DNA from: Solwaraspora sp. WMMD406
Lineage (GTDB): Bacteria; Actinomycetota; Actinomycetes; Mycobacteriales; Micromonosporaceae
Assembly (NCBI RefSeq): GCF_029626025.1
Contig: NZ_JARUBF010000001.1
Span: 930,001-994,000 of the forward strand
Length of the DNA: 64,000 nucleotides
Reading direction: 5' to 3'
Positions 1 to 7,648 of this stretch are shown piece after piece. Each line of letters begins with the position of its first letter. Within the stretch, counting starts at the first letter, position 1. Made by a program: the position numbers and the translations under genes. The notes beneath the pieces are model-generated. The model saw only the letters and a program-made list of their open reading frames with translations. It made no database searches and had not been told where the DNA came from.

Positions 1-39
1 AAGAGCTCCCGCCAACACGGCTCCGATCAATCGCCTCAT
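1..39 (-). CDS. N-terminus of a secreted protein (partial)
   Basis: Thirteen codons run from an ATG at base 39 to the window edge and read MRRLIGAVLAGAL. This is two arginines followed by a hydrophobic stretch, the n- and h-regions of a signal peptide. GGAG lies six bases upstream of the ATG on the minus strand, which supports this start. The mature protein lies outside the window, so its function cannot be given. The export call rests only on these thirteen residues. Confidence 0.55.
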   Translation of the reverse strand, partial: MRRLIGAVLAGAL

Positions 40-466
40 GCGATTCTCCAGATCTTCGTTCCAGGATGACCAACGAACGTCTCGACAGTGACTGGCTAAA
101 TTCACTACACCACTCGCCAGCGCCCAGGGTCAATGCGCGACCCCGTCACAGACAGTCATTCGGAGAACTCTCAACTCATCCACATTCCGAATACACTCAC
201 AGAAATCAGCAGCAACTCTCCAAATCAGACAAATTGCTTCGGCGGCATGTTCGGCGTCCGAAGGAATGATCTTCAGAGTCGGGACGAATTCTTGACTGAT
301 TCACCAGGGCGCAAGCTCCACGCCCGCCCCGGCCGCCACAGCTGTCGCGTTTCACGGGCAACAACGATTCCCGATGCACACAACGTGCACTGGTCGGTCC
401 CGACGGCGGCTCCGCTGCCGGGCGGGGCACTCCCGAAGGAGCGCCCCGCCACGCGCGCGTTTGTCT
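40..466. other. Intergenic, no gene recognised
   Basis: About 430 bases separate the window-edge gene from the small gene ending at 467. Several short frames are open but none has a Shine-Dalgarno sequence or a recognisable product. The stretch around 180-300 is richer in A+T than its surroundings and may hold the promoter of the window-edge gene. The only clear structure is the hairpin at 421-450. Confidence 0.5.
421..450 (-). terminator. GC-rich hairpin downstream of the 467-937 gene
   Basis: The arms GGCGGGGC and GCCCCGCC pair perfectly. An inner CTCC/GGAG stem closes on a CGAA tetraloop, with one A/C mismatch between the two stems. It lies 17 bases past the stop of the minus-strand gene. 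No U-tract follows, which is common for actinobacterial terminators. Confidence 0.55.
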
Positions 467-937
467 CTATCCGTCGCTGCGTCTCGTCTGTCGTCGACGT
501 CGGCCGAGTAACGCGGCGACGGTGGCGCGCTGCGCGTCCGTGAGCGGCGGCCACTGGTCGACGTTGGCGGTCACGTGGGCCATCAGCGCCTGGTCGCGGA
601 GGATGGCCCGGAGTGCCGCCAGTTCGGGGTCGTCGGTGTCGCGGGGCGCGGCCATCGCGGCGAGGCGCTCCCGCATGATCGCCTGCACCTCCGAAGGGTC
701 GCTCTCCCGCTTGTGGTCGTGCTTGGGTGGGGCTGGCGGGTCCGGTCGGCTGATGCGGGCTGTTGTCCGGGTGCGGGGTGGGTGGGTGGCCAGCGGTAAC
801 GTCCCCCTGGCGTTGGGCTGGCCGCGTGGGTGGTCGGCGGGGGTGGAGTCGCTCTCGGGCGTCGTTGGCTGGTGGAGCGTTCCCCTGTCGCCTGGTGGGC
901 GACGGCGTGGGTCAGGTGTCGTCTGGCTTGTGGCCAT
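467..937 (-). CDS. Small hypothetical protein
   Basis: This 156-residue protein has a disordered Pro/Thr/Arg-rich first half (about 1-75) and a compact helical second half. The second half contains a segment around VDQWPPLTDAQRATVAALLG. GGAGGA five bases before the ATG fixes the start. Small proteins with this kind of tail are common beside mobile or accessory loci of actinomycetes, but I do not recognise the family. The gene stands alone, with the GTTACC-rich stretch upstream and a hairpin downstream. No membrane segment or catalytic motif is visible. Confidence 0.6.
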   Translation of the reverse strand: MATSQTTPDPRRRPPGDRGTLHQPTTPESDSTPADHPRGQPNARGTLPLATHPPRTRTTARISRPDPPAPPKHDHKRESDPSEVQAIMRERLAAMAAPRDTDDPELAALRAILRDQALMAHVTANVDQWPPLTDAQRATVAALLGRRRRQTRRSDG

Positions 938-1020
938 CGTCCTCCACTGTTGGTTCCGCTGGTTTCCGGTTCGCTGCGGTCATCGCTTTTCGCCTTTCCT
1001 TCAGTTGAGAATGACGCGGG

Positions 1021-1440
1021 GGCGTTACCACCCGCGCTACCCGTAGCCCTCGGAAACAGCCGTTTCCGGCACGAGGCGACACGGAAGAACAAAGCCCGAC
1101 ACCGGCCGGGACAATATGGTGTGATTAAGTGCACAGATTTGTATCCGGGTATCAATGTCGAGGCGTTACCAGGTGCGCGTAGGCGTTACCGCCCCCGGCT
1201 GGCGCTATGGGGTTACCGGTAGCGCCCAGACCGTCGGGGCAACGGGTGTTACCAGTACGACGGCACCGGTCAGTGCCTTGTGCGGACGGCCGGCGGCACC
1301 CCTGCGACACGCTCGTAGTGCTGTACGCCGCTCGTGCCGTGCTGTACCGTCCCGTATTGATTGGTCCTTGCCCCGTAGACGGTTACGGTGACAGCTCCCG
1401 TAGAGGCCGGGCTGGGGAGCAAGTTGTAGTAGCGGTTACC
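1021..1440. repeat. GTTACC motif cluster in a non-coding stretch
   Basis: The 626 bases from 938 to 1563 contain no credible gene. GTTACC occurs six times on the plus strand: GGCGTTACC near 1021, 1162 and 1182, GGTTACCGG at 1211, TGTTACC near 1248 and GCGGTTACC near 1432. GTTACGG variants follow at 1382 and 1528. One copy sits inside an inverted repeat, GGCGCTA/TAGCGCC (1201-1226). A second inverted repeat, CGGAAAC/GTTTCCG, lies at 1051-1068. An imperfect direct repeat around GTGCTGTAC occurs at 1311-1348. The spacing is irregular. It could be an operator field, an iteron-like or partition site, or an unannotated RNA. Confidence 0.5.
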
Positions 1441-1563
1441 ATATCTCACGTACGCGCCGTCCGGCCGCGACTGGTAGGAGCGCGTATTCGTCTGCAGCGA
1501 GTTCGCGGCCCGTCGAGCATTTGACGGTTACGGATGGTTGCCATCCTCGTCAGAGCGATTGCG

Positions 1564-2520
1564 CTAGTAGGCGAGGAAGCGGCGCATGGTCAGGGTGTGG
1601 GGGTGGTCGGGGCCGAGGACCCGTAGCTGGTCGGTGAGCAGTTGTTCGCTGGCGGTGGCGGCGCCGGCCGCGTCCCCGGCCTCGCCGCGCCAGTAGGCGA
1701 GGCTGCCACGGCAGGCAAGGGTGCGAGGGTGGTCGGGGCCGAGGACCCGTAGCTGGTCGGTGAGCAGTTGTTCGAAGGAGGTGGCGGCGCCGGCCGCGTC
1801 CCCGGCCTCGCCGCGCCAGTAGGCGAGGAAGTGGCGCATGGTCAGGGTGTGGGGGTGGTCGGGGCCGAGGACCCGTAGCTGGTCGGTGAGCAGTTGTTCG
1901 TAGGCGGTGGCGGCGCCGGCCGCGTCCCCGGCCTCGCCGCGCCAGGAAGCAAGGTTGCCGCGGGTGGTCAGGGTGTGGGGGTGGTCGGGGCCGAGGACCC
2001 GTAGCTGGTCGGTGAGCAGTTGTTCGCTGGCGGTGGCGGCGCCGGCCGCGTCCCCGGCCTCGCCGCGCCAGGAAGCAAGGTTGCCGCGGGTGGTCAGGGT
2101 GTGGGGGTGGTCGGGGCCGAGGACCCGTAGCTGGTCGGTGAGCAGTTGTTCGCTGGCGGTGGCGGCGCCGGCCGCGTCCCCGGCCTCGCCGCGCCAGTAG
2201 GCGAGGTTGCCACGGGTGGCCAGGGTGTGGGGGTCGTCGGGGCCGAAGACCCGCAGATAGTCAGTGAGGAGTTGCTCGTACGCGGTGGCGGCGCCGGCCG
2301 CCTCTCCCGCCTCCCCGCGCCAGTAGGCGAGGTTGCTGCGGGTGGCCAGGGTGTCGGGGTGGTCCGGGCCGAGGTTCCGCAGGCAGTCGGTGAGGAGTTG
2401 TTCGGAGGCCGTGGCGGCGCCGGCCGCGTCCCCGGCCTCGCCGCGCCAGGAAGCAAGGTTGCCGCGGGCGGCCAGGGTGTCGGGGTGGTCCGGGCCGAGG
2501 TGCTGGCTGGCGGCGGTGTG
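1564..2520 (-). repeat. Tandem 126-bp TPR-coding repeats
   Basis: Units of 126 bases encode 42-residue TPR modules and are almost identical in DNA as well as protein. Third codon positions are conserved too, which points to recent duplication or gene conversion rather than selection on protein alone. The last unit ends in TAC TAG CGC where other units read TAC TGG CGC. The stop therefore replaces the conserved tryptophan codon, and the sequence diverges just after. Confidence 0.85.
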
Positions 2521-3918
2521 CAGGTTGTGGAAGTAGTCTGCGGCGGCGGTGACGAGGCCGGTGCCGCCGAGGCTGTTTCCGGCTTGGAACAGGACGTAGT
2601 GGACGCGGTCGTCCCGGTTCCACAGCAGGGTGCCGGTGGTGGTGTGCAGGTGGATGGTGTTGGCGCACAGGTGTAGGGCGTGGGTGGCGTCGTGTTCGGT
2701 GTGCGGCCACAGTTCGAGCAGGGCATCGGCGGCGGTGACGGCGAGAGGGCGCCGGTGCTCGTCGGGGGTGGCTTCCCGGGTCGCGCGCTGGACCAGGGCG
2801 TGGACGCGTAGTGCGGCGGATGTGGCGGCGTCCCGGGCGGTGCTGGCCAGGCTGAGCCGGTGCAGGGCGCGGACCGCGTCGTGGGTGTCGTCGGCGTCGA
2901 CCGGCACCCCGAGACGCCACTGGCAGTAGGCGGTGACCGCTCGGGTGACGAACAGGTCGAGCGGGATGCCGTTGGGGTCGAGCAGGGCGGCGATCTGCAG
3001 CAGGACCTGGGCGAGGCCGTCGGTGGCTTGGTCGGCCAGGTCGACCGACAGCGCCCACGTGTCGGCCACCGGTGTCGCCTGGTCGTCGGGGAGCAGGTGC
3101 GGGGAGAGTGCGGCGAGCCGGCGGCGGGCCAGTCGTTTCCGGTATGCGACGCAGGTCAGATTCCGGTCCAGGATGTAGGTGGCGGCCTGCGCTAACGCCA
3201 GCGGCAGATACCCCAGATCAGCGGCCAACCGGTCGGCCTCGTCCAGCCTGGCGGTGTCACCGTCGAGTTTCCCGGCCAGGTAAGCCGTTGCCTCGTCCGG
3301 GGTGAACAGGCTCACCGCGATCAGCGTGCGTCCCTGTAGGAGTGCGGCGTCCCGACGTCGAGTGGTGACCACCGTGCGGCCGGTGGCCGTGGCCGGTGGC
3401 CACAGGCCGCGCAGGTCGGCCGGGTCGGCGAGGTCGTCCAGGACGATCAGCCACCGCTTGTCGGTGCCGGCCAGCCAGGCCAACAGTCGCCCAGCACCCT
3501 GGTCGGGGTCGCTGTCCTCGACACCGGTGACATCGCCGGCCGCTTGGGCGTAGCTGGTCAACACGCTGGAGCGAGAGGTCGCGGTGACCCACACCAGCAG
3601 ATCGACCTGCCGATCGCGCCACAGTTGTTCGGCGAGGTTCGCCGCGAGCTGGGTCTTGCCGACCCCGCCGAGCCCGGCCAGGACCTGGCACACCACCACC
3701 GTCCCACCAGAGCCTGCCGCCGCGAGCGCCTCGTCGGCCGGGCGGTGCTGGCGACGGTCCGCCAGCACCGGCACCACCCCGACCCGGTGCGGCCAGGACA
3801 CCTGACGGCCGTAGAAATGGTTGTGCTGGGTATTGCCGTCGCCGACCTGTAGCCCTCGGGCGTGCGAGGCGTCGACCTGGTCACCTGCCCGACCGTCACC
3901 GTCGGCGCTCACCGGCAC
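1564..3918 (-). CDS. NLR-like protein: RHIM-like amyloid motif, NB-ARC, TPR
   Basis: This 784-residue protein is a STAND/NLR-type sensor. Residues 21-36 form a short motif with core LQVGDGNTQHNHF, which resembles RHIM-like bacterial amyloid signalling motifs. The NB-ARC part follows, with a P-loop GLGGVGKTQ at about 82-90, Walker B IVLDD, and a GLPL-like YLPLALA. The C-terminus holds eight starts of a nearly identical 42-residue TPR-type unit, seven of them complete, with a conserved WRGEAG. The GTG at 3918 lies 10 bases after the stop of the upstream gene; the frame is open further upstream, but there it overlaps that gene and loses its family character. A second GTG at 3912 is possible. NLRs of this build are thought to nucleate amyloid in a partner effector on sensing a trigger. 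Neither the trigger nor a defence role is shown here. Confidence 0.85.
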   Translation of the reverse strand: MPVSADGDGRAGDQVDASHARGLQVGDGNTQHNHFYGRQVSWPHRVGVVPVLADRRQHRPADEALAAAGSGGTVVVCQVLAGLGGVGKTQLAANLAEQLWRDRQVDLLVWVTATSRSSVLTSYAQAAGDVTGVEDSDPDQGAGRLLAWLAGTDKRWLIVLDDLADPADLRGLWPPATATGRTVVTTRRRDAALLQGRTLIAVSLFTPDEATAYLAGKLDGDTARLDEADRLAADLGYLPLALAQAATYILDRNLTCVAYRKRLARRRLAALSPHLLPDDQATPVADTWALSVDLADQATDGLAQVLLQIAALLDPNGIPLDLFVTRAVTAYCQWRLGVPVDADDTHDAVRALHRLSLASTARDAATSAALRVHALVQRATREATPDEHRRPLAVTAADALLELWPHTEHDATHALHLCANTIHLHTTTGTLLWNRDDRVHYVLFQAGNSLGGTGLVTAAADYFHNLHTAASQHLGPDHPDTLAARGNLASWRGEAGDAAGAATASEQLLTDCLRNLGPDHPDTLATRSNLAYWRGEAGEAAGAATAYEQLLTDYLRVFGPDDPHTLATRGNLAYWRGEAGDAAGAATASEQLLTDQLRVLGPDHPHTLTTRGNLASWRGEAGDAAGAATASEQLLTDQLRVLGPDHPHTLTTRGNLASWRGEAGDAAGAATAYEQLLTDQLRVLGPDHPHTLTMRHFLAYWRGEAGDAAGAATSFEQLLTDQLRVLGPDHPRTLACRGSLAYWRGEAGDAAGAATASEQLLTDQLRVLGPDHPHTLTMRRFLAY

Positions 3919-3928
3919 GTCCCAGGCC

Positions 3929-4309
3929 TCAGTTGAAGGTGTTGGTCTGCGTGTTGTGGTCACCGACCTGAACACCCCTGGCCTGACTCGCGTCGACCTC
4001 GTACCTACCGGCCCCTGCCCCGATCGGGTCCGCCAGTTCCAGCAGCCGCCGCGCCGCGGCGAGGATCCGCTCGTCGGTGTCCGCGCCGCACTCGGCCAGA
4101 TTCTCGGCCAGCACCGCCTGCCAGCGGCCCGGCTCGACCTCCCGCGCCTCCAGAGCCTCCTGCGCCTGTGGACGCCCGGCAAGACGACCCCGCAACAGGT
4201 TCTTCAACCCGCCGTAGGTATCGGTGACCACCGTCCTGGCCACATCCGTCGAACCCGCCGCAGCACCCGCCACGAGCGCCGCGATGATCGCCTCGACACC
4301 AGTCACCAT
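3929..4309 (-). CDS. Small putative effector with C-terminal RHIM-like motif
   Basis: This 126-residue protein is encoded immediately upstream of the NLR gene, with a 10-base gap, so the two are probably co-transcribed. Residues 1-45 are hydrophobic and helical (VEAIIAALVAGAAAG, then a Thr/Val-rich segment). This resembles the membrane-active N-terminal domains paired with bacterial amyloid motifs, often called Bell-type. The middle is charged and helical. The last 16 residues, RGVQVGDHNTQTNTFN, match the NLR motif at most positions, including the preceding DAS-AR. AAAGG five bases before the ATG at 4309 favours it over a GTG at 4315. A cell-death or membrane effector is inferred from layout. 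No catalytic residues are visible. Confidence 0.75.
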   Translation of the reverse strand: MVTGVEAIIAALVAGAAAGSTDVARTVVTDTYGGLKNLLRGRLAGRPQAQEALEAREVEPGRWQAVLAENLAECGADTDERILAAARRLLELADPIGAGAGRYEVDASQARGVQVGDHNTQTNTFN

Positions 4310-4614
4310 GATCACCTTTCGTGAGGGAGACGACCAATTCTGTCACCAGTGGAAAACCCGCCGACGCCCTGCCCGCTGCAGCGGCAGGCGATGGCGTAGT
4401 ACTCGTCGGTCACAACCGTTGTCTACCAGCAATGACCTGGCGACGAAACCACCACGGAGGCCTGACTCGAACACGTGTTTTCATGATTGCGCCGGTGACA
4501 CGGCGGTTCAAGTCGCTTTATGTCGCCAGACGGGTTAATCCGCTGGTCAGAGGCAGTGTCTGGCGCTGTCAGATCCACCTGTTCGCATCGATGCTTGTCA
4601 GGATCCCGGCGTTG
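4310..4614. other. Intergenic, promoter region of the NLR pair
   Basis: These 305 bases hold no gene. The minus strand must contain the promoter of the effector/NLR pair, but no convincing -35/-10 pair stands out. The other side is the 3' end of the recombinase-like gene, and no strong hairpin was seen there. Confidence 0.4.
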
Positions 4615-5880
4615 TTATGCGCGAGTTCGTGCGTGTGGTCTCCGTGGTGGTAGTGGTGTGTGGTTCCCGCTGGCGTAGTGGCTCCAGGTGGTGCCGGCGT
4701 TGGCGGCTTGTCTGGTGGCGGTCGTGTGGTGGATGCCGAGGGCGTCGGCGATGACGGGGGCGGGGACCTGGGCGACGAGTTGGCGGAGCGCGGAGACGCG
4801 GGCCTGGTTGAGGGGGAAGCCGAGCTTGCGCAGGTTGCGGTGCAGGGTTTGGTAGGTGATGGGCTGGCCGGGGCGGCGTCCGGGGAACAGCCAGCCTTCG
4901 GCTGGTGCGGCTGCGGCGAGGTCGCGGAGCAGGCCGGCGATCGGTTCGGGGATTGGTGTGGGTGGGTCGCCGAACCGGATCGTCGGGCCGTTGCCGGATA
5001 GTTCGAGGTCGTCGTGGTGGAGTCGGTGGATGCGGCTGATCGGTTGGCCGTAGAGCAGCATGAGGCAGGCGGTGGCCCGTTCGCGTAGGGGCTGGGCCTG
5101 GTTGGTGAGGTAGTGCCGGAGCAGGGTGAGTCGTTGTTGTTGGGTGATGGCGGTGCCGATGGTGAACTTGACTGGGGTGAGTACCAGGTGGCGTGGCATG
5201 GCCGAGGTGTGGGTGGCCCAGGTGAAGAAGCCGCGGATGGTGTGGCGGTGGCCGGCGCCGGTCGTGACGGCCCAGGTGTCGAGGTCGGTTTGGCTGACGG
5301 CGTCTGGTGCGATGCCGTGTGTGTGGAGCCAGTCGAGGAAGGCGTGGGCGGTGTTGAACTGGTTGACCGCGTAGTTGGTGGCGGTGGCGCGTAGTGGCCG
5401 GGTGGTGGCGTCGGCGCGGAGTCGTGGGAGCTGGTGCCAGAGGGCGAAGCGGCGGAGGAGCCGTTCGTGGGGGTGGTCGGTGAGCCGGTCGAGGCGGCGG
5501 TGGAGCCATGCCTCGAACTTGAGTAGGTGCCCGTCGGCTGGGGGTAGGAGGCCGCAGGCGACGAGGTGGTGTTGGAGGTGGCGGGCGGGGATCGGGCGTG
5601 GCCAGGTGTGGAGGGCGTCGTGGGTGAGGTCGAGGTGTCGGTTGGCCAGGGCGGTCAGTAGTTCGGCGGGGCCGGATCGGGAAAGCCAGTGCAGCACCTT
5701 CTCCGGGTCGGGGTCGGCGCGTAGATGATCCGTCAGCGCGGCCAGGTGCGCAGCGGGGGTTCCGGTGCTGTCGTGGAGAAGTCGGGCCAGTCGGCGGTTG
5801 AGCTTGCATCCCCGGCAGACCGGGCGCCGGCCGCGACGTCCTTTGGGGATGGTGCCGCAGTCGATGCAGTCGCTGGTCAT
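4615..5880 (-). CDS. Zinc-ribbon protein with degenerate tyrosine-recombinase fold
   Basis: This 421-residue protein has an N-terminal zinc ribbon with Cys5, Cys8, Cys22 and Cys25. A recombinase-like body follows: an N-terminal SAM-like helical region and a C-terminal catalytic-like domain. Landmark positions are altered. The first arginine motif reads YGQPISRI rather than YGLRISEL, and the HxxR site reads SALRQL. A final WSHY keeps a tyrosine. Recombinase activity is therefore doubtful, and a DNA-binding or accessory role is more likely. The ATG overlaps the HTH gene stop by four bases (ATGA), so translation is coupled. It is third in a recombinase, HTH, recombinase-like operon. Confidence 0.65.
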   Translation of the reverse strand: MTSDCIDCGTIPKGRRGRRPVCRGCKLNRRLARLLHDSTGTPAAHLAALTDHLRADPDPEKVLHWLSRSGPAELLTALANRHLDLTHDALHTWPRPIPARHLQHHLVACGLLPPADGHLLKFEAWLHRRLDRLTDHPHERLLRRFALWHQLPRLRADATTRPLRATATNYAVNQFNTAHAFLDWLHTHGIAPDAVSQTDLDTWAVTTGAGHRHTIRGFFTWATHTSAMPRHLVLTPVKFTIGTAITQQQRLTLLRHYLTNQAQPLRERATACLMLLYGQPISRIHRLHHDDLELSGNGPTIRFGDPPTPIPEPIAGLLRDLAAAAPAEGWLFPGRRPGQPITYQTLHRNLRKLGFPLNQARVSALRQLVAQVPAPVIADALGIHHTTATRQAANAGTTWSHYASGNHTPLPPRRPHARTRA

Positions 5881-6212
5881 GGCGCCGGCCGTAGGGTTGC
5901 CCGTCGTGGCCGGATCGCGTCCGGGTGGCCGGGGCTGGTGCTGCTGTCGCCGGCGGCGAGTCGGCGCGGTGCGAGGTTCTGAGCGCTGGTCACGATGAGG
6001 TCGGCGGGGGTGGTGTCGAAGATGTCGCAGAGCGCGGCCAGCACGGGCAGGGACAGCCGTTCGGGTGTGCCGGACACCAGTCGGTGCACCTGGGATGCGG
6101 ACAGGGTGATGCCGCGTTCGGCGAGCAGCGGCACCAGTTCGGTGGTGTTGAAGATGTTGTGGTCGGCCATCACGTTGCGCAGCCGCCACGTGTAGCTGAC
6201 CTGGCGTTTCAT
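5877..6212 (-). CDS. XRE-type HTH regulator
   Basis: This 111-residue protein carries one Cro/C1-type HTH at about residues 10-75, around LVPLLAERGITLSASQVHRL and LPVLAALCDIFDTTPADLI. This is the compact form in which DUF-like tails follow the DNA-binding domain. It is bracketed by 4-base ATGA overlaps with the upstream integrase and the downstream zinc-ribbon protein. The context suggests that it controls the integrase operon or acts as a directionality factor. That role is inferred, not read from sequence. Confidence 0.8.
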   Translation of the reverse strand: MKRQVSYTWRLRNVMADHNIFNTTELVPLLAERGITLSASQVHRLVSGTPERLSLPVLAALCDIFDTTPADLIVTSAQNLAPRRLAAGDSSTSPGHPDAIRPRRATLRPAP

Positions 6213-7345
6213 GAGATCTCTCCGGTGGGTCGCAGGGCGTGGTGCAGCGTCTGGTCCAGGGCTCGGCGCAGGGTGCGGGTGCGGAAGTCGGAGGAGACGC
6301 AGGTGTAGATGGCGGTGGTGGAGGAGTGTTCGTGGCCGACCTGCTGCTGCACGAACAGCGGGTCCCAGCCGTCTTCGATCAGGTGGGTTACGTAGGAGCG
6401 GCGCAGCGAGTGGAAGTCCAGGCCCGGTCCCAGCCCGAGCGCGTCCCGGTAGGTCGACAGCCGGCTGTTGATCTGCTGCAAGCCGATGCGGTCGGCGCGT
6501 TCGGACGGCCACAGCGCCGGGCTGCTGTCGATGGCGAGTAACGGGCGGACCTCAGCTGTCCACTGGTCCAGCATCTCGGCGGTCCACGGCCAGACCGTCA
6601 GCACGCTGCGCCGCTTCGGTGGTGACCCTTTCCTCGCCTTGCCGTGGCGTACGTGGCAGACGCCGAACTCGCCGAACTCTGCCGCGTACGGGTTGGTGCC
6701 GAAGTCGGCCACGTCCAGCATCCGGGTCTCGGTACGACGCAGCCCGTAGCCGTAGGCGACCTTCAGCAGCGTCGCGTCCCGAAACGCCGGCAACCAGCCC
6801 TTACGGCCCGCGCCACGGATGCGGGTGACCTGCTCGTCGGCGTAGTCGAACAACGCCTGCAACTCGGCGACCGTGAACGCCCGCTTCGCCGGGTCAGCCT
6901 CGCCCTCCTGCACATGGACGGCGGTGTTCCACTCGTGGCAGACCTGCACCGGGTGCGAGCCGAACCGCTGCTGGCACTCGGCCGCCCAGTCGTAGGCCGG
7001 ATCGGTCAGGTAGTCGCAAAACAGCCGGACGGCCTCCTGGTAACCCCGCAGCGTCGACCGGCGCAGCCCGCGCACCGACCGCAGATCCATGCTCCACTCG
7101 TCGACCATCTGCGGCAGCCACTGCCACGGGTAGCCGCCGGCATGATCGGCGAACGCCCGGATCACCCGCAGCCGCGCCGCGATCGTCAACATCGACAGGT
7201 TCCGGGCGACCTGCTGATCGCGCCACCCGTCGAGCATCGCCGCGAACACGCTCTCCTCGGGCCGCAGCAAGGCCACCCCGGAGACCAGGTGGAGGCTCGC
7301 GGCACCCTTGACCGTCACGCTGAGTGCAACGCGCGAACCTCGCAT
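6209..7345 (-). CDS. Tyrosine recombinase/integrase
   Basis: This 378-residue protein has an N-terminal core-binding domain and a C-terminal catalytic domain. In this frame the expected residues are present: Arg in YGLRRTE (about 203), a lysine in GKARKG, His312 and Arg315 in HSLRRSYVTHL, His338 in VGHEH and the nucleophile Tyr347 in AIYTCVS. It should be active in site-specific strand exchange. Start choice is uncertain. I used the ATG at 7345; a TTG at 7369 and a later GTG are alternatives and none has a strong ribosome-binding site. It heads a three-gene overlapping operon. No att site could be assigned. Confidence 0.85.
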   Translation of the reverse strand: MRGSRVALSVTVKGAASLHLVSGVALLRPEESVFAAMLDGWRDQQVARNLSMLTIAARLRVIRAFADHAGGYPWQWLPQMVDEWSMDLRSVRGLRRSTLRGYQEAVRLFCDYLTDPAYDWAAECQQRFGSHPVQVCHEWNTAVHVQEGEADPAKRAFTVAELQALFDYADEQVTRIRGAGRKGWLPAFRDATLLKVAYGYGLRRTETRMLDVADFGTNPYAAEFGEFGVCHVRHGKARKGSPPKRRSVLTVWPWTAEMLDQWTAEVRPLLAIDSSPALWPSERADRIGLQQINSRLSTYRDALGLGPGLDFHSLRRSYVTHLIEDGWDPLFVQQQVGHEHSSTTAIYTCVSSDFRTRTLRRALDQTLHHALRPTGEIS

Positions 7346-7366
7346 CAGATGCGCGATTCCCGCATC
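7341..7366. promoter_or_regulatory. CGCATC/GATGCG operator-like repeats at the integrase start
   Basis: CGCATC-A-GATGCG is a perfect palindrome, and GATGCG is followed seven bases later by a further CGCATC. The three half-sites overlap the proposed integrase ATG. A related CGCATCTGAT lies upstream at 7521-7530. The arrangement suits autoregulation, perhaps by the co-encoded HTH protein, but the binding protein is unknown. Confidence 0.4.
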
Positions 7367-7573
7367 CAATGCCGTCGCACCGCAAACCCGCAGTTCAAGG
7401 CATTGTCGGACTGAAGATCACCGATCGATTGCTTCGGTGCCGGCACGTCACCCGATCGCCCACGCGACCGTTACCGTTTCAACGAACCGTCCATCCAGCG
7501 CGTGCAAACCAGCACGTAATCGCATCTGATCGAACAGGCGGCGGTCGTAGCAAGATATGGCAATTGACCGCCA

Positions 7574-7632
7574 ATCTCGCGCAGCGAGATATGGCCTCTG
7601 CTTATCAATCTCGACCGGGCGCGGTCGAGATT
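7574..7632 (-). terminator. Two consecutive hairpins sharing ATCTCG arms
   Basis: The hairpin at 7607-7632 has a perfect 10-bp stem, AATCTCGACC/GGTCGAGATT, with a GGGCGC loop. It lies 17 bases past the stop of the replication-relaxation gene. A second, ATCTCGC-GCA-GCGAGAT, lies at 7574-7590, and AGATATGGC is directly repeated at 7553 and 7587. The first fits a terminator. The shared arms also allow alternative pairing between the two. Confidence 0.55.
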
Positions 7633-7648
7633 CCGGTGGTGCGGGTGG

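Noticed and set aside
133-543. Plus-strand frame of 136 codons
   Set aside because: No ribosome-binding site or recognisable sequence, and it overlaps the hairpin and the minus-strand gene's end.
1564-2520. Tandem repeats resembling a CRISPR array
   Set aside because: Units are 126 bases, continuous and in frame within a TPR protein, with no spacers.
4598-5809. Minus-strand frame of 403 codons overlapping the zinc-ribbon protein
   Set aside because: Arg/Pro/His-rich translation of the same DNA in another frame.
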